DNA of 64,000 nucleotides from an uncultured Lachnospiraceae bacterium. GTDB taxonomy: Bacteria; Bacillota; Clostridia; Lachnospirales; Lachnospiraceae. The notes under the pieces are model-generated. The model was not told the origin of the DNA and ran no database searches. It was given only the letters and a program-made list of their open reading frames with translations. Position numbers and translations under genes: made by a program. Shown in pieces: positions 26,743 to 35,086 of this stretch (position 1 is its first letter; each line of letters begins with the position of its first letter). The stretch covers positions 82,633 through 146,632 of the forward strand of contig CAJUPT010000001.1 in assembly GCA_910588405.1 (NCBI GenBank), given 5' to 3'.

Positions 26743-27780
26743 TTACAGAGACATCACAACTTCTTTCAAATGTTCCACTACTGCTGCTTCACTATTGTTG
26801 ATTCGAGTAAACTTATAAGCTTTCCGGCCTTTTTCCTTGTTTTGTATTATACCGTTATAATAAGCACACTGCATTATTTTTTTTAACTGTTCACAATGAT
26901 CCTCCTCATCCAGATATTCATATACATACAAAAAATCTTTTTCTCTATAATCCTGAGCCATTGCGTTATTTGAAATGATTACCGTTCTTCTGTTAGAAAA
27001 AGCTGCTATCATTGCACCCGAATTCATACTGCTTTTCAAATCATACGGAAGCACCACGACATCGCCTTTTTGAATTTCTTCTCCCACTTCACAATCGGAT
27101 AAAAATCCTAGTCTAAGAAAAACATGGTTGTTTTTACATAATTTCGCTATTTTATTTCCATATTCCTCACTAATCGGTTTTCCTGCAATATGAAGCTGAC
27201 TGTTTGGAAGTTTCAGTGTTTCAAATGCCTGAATCAATAGTTCTATATTTTTGTAAGGTGCAATCCGTCCCTGAAATACGAAACGAAATATGCCGTCAGA
27301 ATCTCTCGTTTTCTCTGTGAGCCATCTATATTGATTCTCATAATCAATATGCGGTATATAAAATATCTTTTTCCTTTGATGAATAAGCTCCATCAAATAC
27401 TTTCGGCTATTTTGAGAATGAATAATGATCACATCGCTTATTCTCGCTATAAAATCCATATTTTTTCTGGCGTTTTCTATCTGTTCAGGTTCTGCCACCG
27501 TACTATGGGGCATTCGATTGTGATACACCCAGATAATTTTAATGCCCAATAACTTATATCTAATCAAACACTTTTTATGCTCTTGCGTTAACCAGCTTTC
27601 TATCCAATTTAAAACAACTGTCTTTGTATTCAACAACAAGTAAAGATTATTTTCAGCCCGTTCAAGAGAAATTACTGTATAAAAATGCTCCCAACATTTT
27701 TTCATGTTCGCGATATATGCATTATCTCCATAAAACGGTACAAATATCATATATGCTTTGCTATCCATTTTACCATCCAT
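26743..27780 (-). CDS. GT4-type glycosyltransferase
   Basis: 345 residues. A GT-B fold is suggested by the C-terminal half: FRFVFQGRIAPYKNIELLIQ, LHIAGKPISEEYG, FLRLGFLSDCEVGEEIQKGD and VVLPYDLKSSMNSGAMIAAF. These correspond to the donor-binding Rossmann half of GT4 enzymes, though the E-x7-E motif is replaced by a Ser/Asn/Gly-rich stretch. The N-terminal half has VWYHNRMPHSTVAEPEQIEN-like acceptor features. No Rossmann-like island module is attached. The ribosome site is weak and the start could be ATG 27780 or the Met four codons later. Cytoplasmic, same strand and close spacing to neighbours. Confidence 0.75.
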   Translation of the reverse strand: MDGKMDSKAYMIFVPFYGDNAYIANMKKCWEHFYTVISLERAENNLYLLLNTKTVVLNWIESWLTQEHKKCLIRYKLLGIKIIWVYHNRMPHSTVAEPEQIENARKNMDFIARISDVIIIHSQNSRKYLMELIHQRKKIFYIPHIDYENQYRWLTEKTRDSDGIFRFVFQGRIAPYKNIELLIQAFETLKLPNSQLHIAGKPISEEYGNKIAKLCKNNHVFLRLGFLSDCEVGEEIQKGDVVVLPYDLKSSMNSGAMIAAFSNRRTVIISNNAMAQDYREKDFLYVYEYLDEEDHCEQLKKIMQCAYYNGIIQNKEKGRKAYKFTRINNSEAAVVEHLKEVVMSL

Positions 27781-27791
27781 ATCATTAAAGT

Positions 27792-28274
27792 CTATAGATT
27801 CTCCAGAATATCTTCTAACGAAATAATAGGACAGCTTATTTTTTGAGACATCTGCCTTTCAATCTCGTTAAAATAGAATACAGGAGTAACAATCACTGCA
27901 TCCGCTTCCTCCAATTTGTCCGTTGGCAACATTATCCTAAGATCGGATGTAATCTTAGTTACATTTTTATCAATTCCATACAGAACAGTGATATCTGTCT
28001 CTTTTAATTCATCATATAGACATTCACCCAAAAAATGCATTCCATATATTGCCACTTTATAAAAACCTTTATCTTTTAAAAACAAGCTTATATGCTTTTC
28101 ATTCTGTTTCTGTTTCATCCATAAATAAAAAACATTTATAAGTCTAGCATTCCTATCTGCTCTTTCTTCAATATAAAATATTTTCTTATCCAATTGGTAT
28201 TGGCAGATCAGTTTCCCTGCCAAAAACGATATCACTAATTCAGAAAAATGAATCATCTTTTTTCCCACTTTCAT
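27792..28274 (-). CDS. Stand-alone Rossmann-like module protein
   Basis: 160 residues from ATG 28274, which overlaps the stop of the upstream GT2 gene (TGATG). A longer frame exists but overlaps that gene by over 100 nt. Residues ~1-60 are helical and basic. Residues ~65-160 carry YKVAIYGMHFLGECLYDEL, VLYGIDKNVTK and EADAVIVTPVFYFNEIE, the island module. The closest look-alikes in the window are the C-termini of the GT4 (32455-34125) and WbsX-like (35087-36631) proteins. No catalytic residues can be named. It might be a split-off C-terminus or a docking partner; both are inference. Confidence 0.6.
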   Translation of the reverse strand: MKVGKKMIHFSELVISFLAGKLICQYQLDKKIFYIEERADRNARLINVFYLWMKQKQNEKHISLFLKDKGFYKVAIYGMHFLGECLYDELKETDITVLYGIDKNVTKITSDLRIMLPTDKLEEADAVIVTPVFYFNEIERQMSQKISCPIISLEDILENL

Positions 28275-29668
28275 CACAGGTATACATCCTCTTCCAGTTG
28301 CATGACCCAGACTATTTTCTGTTCTGCAACACCATATTTTTTCAATAATGCAATTGCCTTCTCTGCATCTTCTTGGCAAGAAAGTGCTATGACGGCTTTG
28401 TCAAATTTCTGCTTATGTATATCTTCTAACCATCCTTGAATCGAATCTGTCTTATCTTTTATTCGAAAACGCTGATCCATCCACAGAACGACTCGGCAAT
28501 ACTCAGAAGAAATAACCTGTTGGTAATAGTCCTTTCCCACATTTCCCGCACCGTATAAAATGATACTCGAACCCTTTTCAACGAAGCGATATGGAAACGG
28601 CCATATTTTCAGTCTGAGCTTTTTTGTGAGTTGCCGAACCATTCCCTGAACTTCCTCACATTCCTGGTCTTTTCTCTTCAGAGCTTCCACCAAATATTCT
28701 TCAAAACAATGTGTCTCTATATATGCGTATAATTCATATTGATTTTTATCATAATAGCTTTCCCTGTTAAGCCGCAATATTCCGAATTTTTCTTCACATT
28801 CACATTGTACACAACGATAAAATTCCTTTTTTGCTTTTCCATCTTTCAAGTTCTCCAAGCTCCACACAAGATATCCCAGCGCAAAATTCAGGAAAGTGAT
28901 TTTAAGCTCATAATACATCCCTACTCGTTCCAGCGCATTCTTTATGTCACAAATCATTTGAATCCCACAATACCATGAATGATTTCTGGTGTTCGACAAC
29001 GAATTCTTATTATTTATGCGCTGTGTAATCAGATAGTCTTCTATTTTCGTAATGCGTTCTGCCCATGCTAACGCCATATATACAAAATATCCGTCATTCG
29101 ACACTCGGCTTTCTGAAAAAACGAGCCCTTTCTTTTGAATAAAGGATGCAAGGAACAGTTTATCCCATGTCCATCCATGTGTAAGCTGAAACAATTTGTC
29201 CGGCACATCATCCCTGTTAAATGCCTGTCGGTTCTCAGGAAGGAATTCTTCTTCTATCCTTTCGTTCCTTTTGAATGTATGTCCCGTCAGGCAGTCATAA
29301 TGAAAGGAATTGCATATGACAATGTCCGCCCCTTGTTGTTCTGCTGCCTGATATAAACGTTCTAACAAAACTGGCGAAAAGAAGTCGTCCGCATCTAAAA
29401 ACGAAAAATATTTCCCTTCCGCATATTTTATCCCTACATTACGCGCCGTTCCCGCATATCTGTTCTCTTGGGTAAACACCCGGAACCGAGAATCTTTTGC
29501 AGCATAATCACGCAGAATTTCAAGGGAACGGTCCGTTGAACCATCGTCAATACAAAGAATTTCTATCTCTTGCAACGTCTGTGCCAATATACTATCCAAA
29601 CATTGGTTTAAATAAGACTCTTCATTGTATACAGGAATAATGACAGATATTTTTATATTGTTTCTCAT
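28274..29668 (-). CDS. GT2 glycosyltransferase with C-terminal Rossmann-like module
   Basis: 464 residues, AGGAGG just before ATG 29668. GT-A domain: KISVIIPVYNEESYLNQCLD, ILCIDDGSTDRSLEILRD, YFSFLDADDFFSP. The middle (~220-330) is helical with several cysteines. The C-terminus (~365-460) has SSIILYGAGNVGKDYYQQV, VVLWMDQRFRIKD and DKAVIALSCQEDAEKAI, the shared module. It overlaps the downstream stand-alone module gene by TGATG. It is an inverting glycosyltransferase with unknown donor. Confidence 0.85.
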   Translation of the reverse strand: MRNNIKISVIIPVYNEESYLNQCLDSILAQTLQEIEILCIDDGSTDRSLEILRDYAAKDSRFRVFTQENRYAGTARNVGIKYAEGKYFSFLDADDFFSPVLLERLYQAAEQQGADIVICNSFHYDCLTGHTFKRNERIEEEFLPENRQAFNRDDVPDKLFQLTHGWTWDKLFLASFIQKKGLVFSESRVSNDGYFVYMALAWAERITKIEDYLITQRINNKNSLSNTRNHSWYCGIQMICDIKNALERVGMYYELKITFLNFALGYLVWSLENLKDGKAKKEFYRCVQCECEEKFGILRLNRESYYDKNQYELYAYIETHCFEEYLVEALKRKDQECEEVQGMVRQLTKKLRLKIWPFPYRFVEKGSSIILYGAGNVGKDYYQQVISSEYCRVVLWMDQRFRIKDKTDSIQGWLEDIHKQKFDKAVIALSCQEDAEKAIALLKKYGVAEQKIVWVMQLEEDVYL

Positions 29669-29725
29669 ACCTCCTCCTATGCAGTTCCAATCGCATCTGA
29701 CCTCAGGTTAAAAGTGCCAGAAGTT

Positions 29726-31048
29726 CTATGCCTTGTCCCTTTCATCAAATAATTGTTTGTAAACCATACGGTTCTCAAATCCCTTTTTCCTCAACACAGT
29801 GTCTACTTCCGCAATATATCGTTCCCCCACGCACATAATCACCAATGCAGTCTCTCTGTACTCTAACAATTGATCGATCTGCTCTACTGGTATCCCTGCT
29901 AACACAGCCGGATTTTGTTCCTTCTGTGTCACGGCAAAGCTTTTAATTTTGGTATTCAACCGACCATCTTTCAAAAGTCTTTGTACCCTGCGTCCTATTT
30001 TACCGGCACCATATAAAATAACATGGGAATAACCCTCCAACAACCGTTCTATCTGCTCTCGCCTTTTTATAAGTTTTTTGGAATAAGCTTTGGGATTGAC
30101 GATCAGTGAAAACAGTTCTGCTTTCTGTCCCTGATCAAACAGAGACGCGTCCAACTCTCCTGCCTCCGATGCCTCCAATACGTCTTTCCGGATACATCCC
30201 GCCAACAATTCTTTCTGTGAATCCGCTATACGGCTCATACTGTTAAAACAGCTGGCAATCTGCAGCTGATTTAACCATGGATAATATTCCTTCCCCGCCT
30301 CTCTCATGCTGTCTAATATCCCACGCATGTAATGATATTCACCCCGAACGGCAAATACTTTTCCCTTGTCATACATAGAGGAACCATAATTATCGATGCG
30401 ATAATGATAATACGCTTCTTTTACCAAGTAGATACGCTTCGCCTTGATCATTGTTTGGAGCCAAAAGCCTTGATCTTGATAGGAGGCTCCTGGCGTTTCA
30501 TTGTATAAGATATGTTCTTTCAACAAAAAGCGTCTGCTATACAGCCCGCTCCATGTGCCTAAATATGAGTGGAATGCCATCTTATTTTTATGAATATTAA
30601 ATATCTTCCCATACAGGTTATGCAAACTTTCATCTGGGAGCAGGTACACGTATTCTTCTATATAGTTTCCAGCGTCTCTCTCGTAAAATTCATAAAAATC
30701 TGCCTTGAGGATATCTGCCTGTTTTTCTTCCATCAGTTGGACAAGGTTTTCATACATATCAGGGGCGATTCTGTCGTCGCTTTCCACGATTCCTATATAA
30801 GGCGCAGTCGCCAGCTTAATCCCCGCATTCATAGTTTTGCCATATCCTTCGTTGGGCTTATGTATAATACGGAATCTCCCATCCATTCTGGCATATTCGT
30901 CCAGAATCCTTCCACAAGAATCTGTTGAACCGTCATCCAGACAGATAACCTCCAGATCCTGCAACGTCTGCCTACATACGCTATCTAAACATTCCCGCAG
31001 ATATCTCTCCACATTATATACAGGAATAATTATCGATACTTTCGCCAT
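29726..31048 (-). CDS. GT2 glycosyltransferase with C-terminal Rossmann-like module (paralogue of 25411-26721)
   Basis: 440 residues, AGGAAAGGA upstream of ATG 31048. GT-A motifs are KVSIIIPVYNVERYLRECLD, VICLDDGSTDSCGRIL and IVESDDRIAPDMY. HYRIDNYGSSMYD and GASYQDQGFWLQTMIKAK are nearly shared with the 25411-26721 product. The C-terminal module starts HVILYGAGKIGRRVQRLLKD and is likewise similar to that paralogue, including the segment after it. Two copies of one whole gene 3 kb apart imply duplication, and they may add successive residues with related donors. Cytoplasmic. Confidence 0.85.
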   Translation of the reverse strand: MAKVSIIIPVYNVERYLRECLDSVCRQTLQDLEVICLDDGSTDSCGRILDEYARMDGRFRIIHKPNEGYGKTMNAGIKLATAPYIGIVESDDRIAPDMYENLVQLMEEKQADILKADFYEFYERDAGNYIEEYVYLLPDESLHNLYGKIFNIHKNKMAFHSYLGTWSGLYSRRFLLKEHILYNETPGASYQDQGFWLQTMIKAKRIYLVKEAYYHYRIDNYGSSMYDKGKVFAVRGEYHYMRGILDSMREAGKEYYPWLNQLQIASCFNSMSRIADSQKELLAGCIRKDVLEASEAGELDASLFDQGQKAELFSLIVNPKAYSKKLIKRREQIERLLEGYSHVILYGAGKIGRRVQRLLKDGRLNTKIKSFAVTQKEQNPAVLAGIPVEQIDQLLEYRETALVIMCVGERYIAEVDTVLRKKGFENRMVYKQLFDERDKA

Positions 31049-31075
31049 AATCGTTCCTTTCCTCCAGCATTTTTC

Positions 31076-32458
31076 TTAGAATAAAGCGTTCGTGAACGGC
31101 TCAATAAACAATATTTTTGCATCAGACAGGCCATATAAGTAAATATTTTCCATCATTTCATCGCGATAGCGACTGCTGGTCACAATAACCGTATCCAGAT
31201 GGGGCTTCCCTGCATCCTTGATGTTATATACCGGATATCCCTGATACATATGGCCGCTTTCCTGATATGTATCCAGAAAAAAAAGTTTTGCAGAAAACGC
31301 TCCCAAATATTTCTGATATGTCTTGAAAAATCTTTCGCATCGCATGCCTAACCCATAAATTCCCACCGACTTTTCGGGATTGTCTAAATCAAATGCTTTC
31401 ATTTGGTCGGTCACAAATTGTTTCTTGCATTTTTCGGTTTCCCACGGAAAAATATATAATGTGTCAAATAGTTGTTCAATTGTTTCCGCCATTATTAGAA
31501 GCCTCACCCGAAACCATGTATTATCAATCACCGTATTTTTATATATATGGATCAAATATCGATAAAACGCAGCTACTTCCAACCAAATATCTGGCAAGCA
31601 TCGCTCCTGGCTATAAAATTTGAGGATATCCTTGGCTCTGGCCCACATACTTTCCAATATCGGCATAATCCTGTTTTGGTCATACAGTTTTTTCTCTTCA
31701 AATAACATCTGTATCAATTTTTTACAGACCATCATAGCACTTTTCAGATGGATAACGTTATAGTGGACTGTCACAATAGAACCTGGATGCATTCTTCTGA
31801 AATATAGCTTTTTCGGAAGATAGGCAGTTCGTTTCGCACAGGAATACAATCTGACAATCCAATCCATATCTTCATAAAAGATTCCCGTTTCAAAATATAA
31901 AGCATAATTTCTCAAAAAACTTGTGTTAATATACACTAAATATGCATTGGAAAATACCCCACCTCTGACAAAAAAGCGATCCCAATATTCCGTTCCTGAA
32001 TATACCCTCTTTTCAATTCCCAGATTGCTTCTGTCATAATTTTCATTCGCAGATCCTTCTCTAAATTCCTTCAAATCCCCTTCTATTACTGTTTCAGAAT
32101 CAATCATAAGAAAATCCAGTTTCTCTGCTTCGGATACTACATAACACTTCTCCAACAAATCCATTGAAATATAATCGTCCGAATCCAAAAAATAAATATA
32201 TTTTCCTGACGCTACTTTTACACCATTGTTTCTGGCCGCACCAAGCTTCTGATTTTTCTGATAAACAGCTCTTACGCAAGAATAGTTTCTCTCATAATAT
32301 TTAATAATCTCAGTACTTCCGTCTGTAGAGCCATCATCTACCAAAATAATTTCAATTTCTTCCTGCGTTTGTGCCAAAACACTTTTTATGCATTCTTCCA
32401 GATAATTTTTTGTATTGTATACTGGTATAATTATAGATGTCTTAATGTCCTGTCTCAT
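31076..32458 (-). CDS. GT2 glycosyltransferase with C-terminal Rossmann-like module
   Basis: 460 residues. GT-A motifs are IKTSIIIPVYNTKNYLEECI, IILVDDGSTDGSTEII and IYFLDSDDYISMDLL. FETGIFYEDMDWIVRLYS is the acidic acceptor segment. Residues ~350-460 carry KSVGIYGLGMRCERFFKTY, AKLFFLDTYQES and DTVIVTSSRYRDEMM. It starts inside the end of the upstream GT4 gene (ATGA overlap), so the two are translationally coupled. Donor and linkage unknown. Confidence 0.85.
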   Translation of the reverse strand: MRQDIKTSIIIPVYNTKNYLEECIKSVLAQTQEEIEIILVDDGSTDGSTEIIKYYERNYSCVRAVYQKNQKLGAARNNGVKVASGKYIYFLDSDDYISMDLLEKCYVVSEAEKLDFLMIDSETVIEGDLKEFREGSANENYDRSNLGIEKRVYSGTEYWDRFFVRGGVFSNAYLVYINTSFLRNYALYFETGIFYEDMDWIVRLYSCAKRTAYLPKKLYFRRMHPGSIVTVHYNVIHLKSAMMVCKKLIQMLFEEKKLYDQNRIMPILESMWARAKDILKFYSQERCLPDIWLEVAAFYRYLIHIYKNTVIDNTWFRVRLLIMAETIEQLFDTLYIFPWETEKCKKQFVTDQMKAFDLDNPEKSVGIYGLGMRCERFFKTYQKYLGAFSAKLFFLDTYQESGHMYQGYPVYNIKDAGKPHLDTVIVTSSRYRDEMMENIYLYGLSDAKILFIEPFTNALF

Positions 32459-34125
32459 TCTTTAACCGCTCCCATGATGGACCTATTTTCCCACCACTGG
32501 ATTAATGCTACTTTCTTTTCCATCCACCCAATAATTTCTGACAGCTGCACAATCTTGTATGGACATCGTTTTTCCAAATATGCCTTTAATTCGTATTCTT
32601 CTTTTGCAACTGTAATAATAACAGCATCTACGCTTTCCAAATCATCCTCCGGCCTCACCATTTTAATCGAATCTTCCAGAGAACCGCTATCCTTATCTAT
32701 GGCATAAGAAACTACTATTCCTCCGTTTTCCAACTCATCATATACACAACAGCCTAAATATCCCATGCCATAAATAGCAACCTGCATCAAATAATTTTTT
32801 TTACAGTAAGCATCTAAAGAATATCCCTGCTGCTTTAACCGCAGCCACCGTTCAAACAGCAGTGCCTGTTTTCGCCACCCATTGCCTGTCCCTAGCTTGA
32901 TTTCTGCCTTACTCCCATAATTACCCGACAACCGCTCATAACGGTAATCCATGTCCCGTATTAACTCTTTAAAACCACATCTCTTTTTACTCAGAACTCT
33001 TTCATATTGTTCCAAAACTTTTTTTGCATACCCTTTAAAGTCAAAGAAAGACATCGCAAATTCCTGCGCTTTTTTTCTCATTTCGAATGCTGTTTCTGCC
33101 GATGCGCTCATGGCTTTTTTCATTACAGAAGCCAGATCCGACGGTTTCCCCTGTTGATACAGATATCCGCGTTCCCCCTTTTCCCCTATTATCTCCATGG
33201 TTCCTCCCGTATTCGCTCCAATGACAATATGGCCGGCCAGCATTGCTTCAACGGTTACTCGTCCTAACGCTTCCATTTTAGAAGTTGTTAAAGAGAAACC
33301 ACAGCAGGCTCTTAATGCCGACAAATCTTTTTGAGGAGGTAGTACAAAAATATATTCCTGCAATCCCTTCTCTCTGATATAGTGCTGCAACCCCCATACA
33401 TATTTTTTCTTTCCGCCTCCTGCCAGAATCAAACGGGGGCTTTTCTCTCCGGACCGAATCAGTATCTCCATAGCTCGAACCGCCTCCCATTGTCCCTTGC
33501 CAGAATCCATATATCCTGCCAGTAAAAATGTATCAATGTCATTTGCGACTTCTGTAAGATCTCTTTTATATCGATCCGTGTCAAATCCGTCATAAATCTG
33601 TGTTGAAAGCAAACCATATTTTTCACTGAATGATTTCCTTATGCAATCAGAAATAGAGATAAATCCCCCCGATTGTTCAAACAACTTGCAGGTCCAGTCC
33701 CTGTCATATAACTCTGTGGAGAAATCTTCTTCCAAAAATTCTCTCACATGCCATATATGTGGGATTCCTTTTATAAGCGCTGCCATCGCGCCCACATTCA
33801 CTACAATAGAATTCGTATGAATTAGCTGAGTTCCCTCTGTTTCAGCAATATCTGCAATCTTCATCGCCGCCTGGTAATTATTAACGAAGATATCGTCAGC
33901 AATTGACTGCGTATATTTTCCTATTGCTCCATACGCCAAAACAAAAGGAACTATATAATAAACAATTTCTCGTTCTTTTAATAAACCCTCTGCCACCCCT
34001 TCACTGGGTAATATAACAACGGGAGAAACATACTCTCTCAAACTAACGATCATGTCCAGCATCGACTGCATAGCGCCGCCCACTCCCGCTTCATTAGACA
34101 CATACAATACTTTCAATCGGTTCAT
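32455..34125 (-). CDS. GT4 glycosyltransferase with C-terminal Rossmann-like module
   Basis: 556 residues, AAGGAGA before ATG 34125. N-terminal GT-B half: KVLYVSNEAGVGGAMQSMLD and IWHVREFLEED. Donor half: FLLAGYMDSGKGQWEAVRAM, PRLILAGGGKKKYVWGL and the E-x7-E motif in EALGRVTVEAMLAG followed by NTGGTMEIIG. Residues ~395-440 are a helical linker. The C-terminus (~446-540) has MQVAIYGMGYLGCCVYDEL, YAIDKDSGSLED and DAVIITVAKEEY. It is a retaining glycosyltransferase, cytoplasmic. The final ~15 residues after the module are extra. Confidence 0.85.
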   Translation of the reverse strand: MNRLKVLYVSNEAGVGGAMQSMLDMIVSLREYVSPVVILPSEGVAEGLLKEREIVYYIVPFVLAYGAIGKYTQSIADDIFVNNYQAAMKIADIAETEGTQLIHTNSIVVNVGAMAALIKGIPHIWHVREFLEEDFSTELYDRDWTCKLFEQSGGFISISDCIRKSFSEKYGLLSTQIYDGFDTDRYKRDLTEVANDIDTFLLAGYMDSGKGQWEAVRAMEILIRSGEKSPRLILAGGGKKKYVWGLQHYIREKGLQEYIFVLPPQKDLSALRACCGFSLTTSKMEALGRVTVEAMLAGHIVIGANTGGTMEIIGEKGERGYLYQQGKPSDLASVMKKAMSASAETAFEMRKKAQEFAMSFFDFKGYAKKVLEQYERVLSKKRCGFKELIRDMDYRYERLSGNYGSKAEIKLGTGNGWRKQALLFERWLRLKQQGYSLDAYCKKNYLMQVAIYGMGYLGCCVYDELENGGIVVSYAIDKDSGSLEDSIKMVRPEDDLESVDAVIITVAKEEYELKAYLEKRCPYKIVQLSEIIGWMEKKVALIQWWENRSIMGAVKE

Positions 34126-34140
34126 TAAGATTTTCTCCTT

Positions 34141-35070
34141 TTATACAACAACCCCTTTTGTGTTCGCTGTTCTTTTGATTACATCGCGCTCTATGTCGTG
34201 CATTAATAATTCAATCAGATTATAGATAACAGCATTTTTTCCATACACAGCATGATTATTAACAATCTCCCACAGTTCATTTTGCTTCAATGAAAAATTC
34301 AAAGTAAACGTATCCCTTTTTTGGGATGCATGTGTAACAAAACATATCTTTTTATTATATTGCTTCAAGTCCAGAAATTGTTCTTCTATCCGAATATCTT
34401 CCGTATACATCTCGACCAGCAAATTTCCCCAATTGATCTTATCACGCCGTCTCAGCCAATTGGATATAGCCGTATCCGGCTCTGTATCATGATTGCATTG
34501 GATTCTCACATCATCCAGCAGTAATACTGGATACTCCTTTTTACTGTGAATATCCACATTCATCGTATCAAAATGAGGCTCACACCCCATATAGTATTCT
34601 AGCCTTTTCAATAATTTGATATAGTCTTCATCCCAGACTGCAAGATTTTTAAACGGAGACAGGCATTCCAGTCCCAAAGTCCGATAAACAATCCCCCCCC
34701 CCCAGCAATTGTTGGAAATAATGCTTAATCTGCTTTTTTTCAAATGTATATACGTTTCGAAATTCAGGTTTGGTATCTCCAAAACCCTAAAAGGTATAAT
34801 ACAATCCCGTTCGACATTAGCATATGTCATTACATCGTTTACTACATCCGTAAAGTCCGTCTGGTTCATTACAACAACATAATCAAACGATACCTCGTTT
34901 AGATTCCTCTTATCAAAGATTTTCCATCCGTCCAAATACCGGCAGTCCGGCACTTCACTCGCTGTTACCGCCTCTATGGCAATCGCTTCTATGGACTCAA
35001 AGTACCTCAGAGTGTTTACTAAGCGATTATATATTTTTCCCAACCCCCATACGCATATTTTGTATCGCAT
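34141..35070 (-). CDS. N-terminal Rossmann-like module plus DUF1919, with an 11-G tract
   Basis: 309 residues, GGAGGAGAG before ATG 35070. Residues ~1-105 are the island module (YKICVWGLGKIYNRLVNTL, FDYVVVMNQTDFTDVV). Residues ~112-300 are DUF1919, recognised by LSIISNNCWGGG, YRTLGLECLSPFKNL and a segment on C-terminal DVRIQCNHDTEPDTAISNW. DUF1919 genes occur in polysaccharide clusters and are thought to be glycosyltransferase-like; the activity is not established to my knowledge. The codons for the conserved W-G-G of DUF1919 are made of an uninterrupted run of 11 G, currently in frame. Confidence 0.8.
   Translation of the reverse strand: MRYKICVWGLGKIYNRLVNTLRYFESIEAIAIEAVTASEVPDCRYLDGWKIFDKRNLNEVSFDYVVVMNQTDFTDVVNDVMTYANVERDCIIPFRVLEIPNLNFETYIHLKKSRLSIISNNCWGGGIVYRTLGLECLSPFKNLAVWDEDYIKLLKRLEYYMGCEPHFDTMNVDIHSKKEYPVLLLDDVRIQCNHDTEPDTAISNWLRRRDKINWGNLLVEMYTEDIRIEEQFLDLKQYNKKICFVTHASQKRDTFTLNFSLKQNELWEIVNNHAVYGKNAVIYNLIELLMHDIERDVIKRTANTKGVVV
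34693..34703 (-). repeat. Homopolymeric G11 tract inside a coding region
   Basis: Eleven C on the plus strand are eleven G in the coding strand of the DUF1919 gene, forming TGG-GGG-GGG-GGG. Gain or loss of one base would truncate the protein, which makes it a contingency-locus candidate. Confidence 0.85.
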
Positions 35071-35086
35071 ATGTTCTCTCCTCCAG

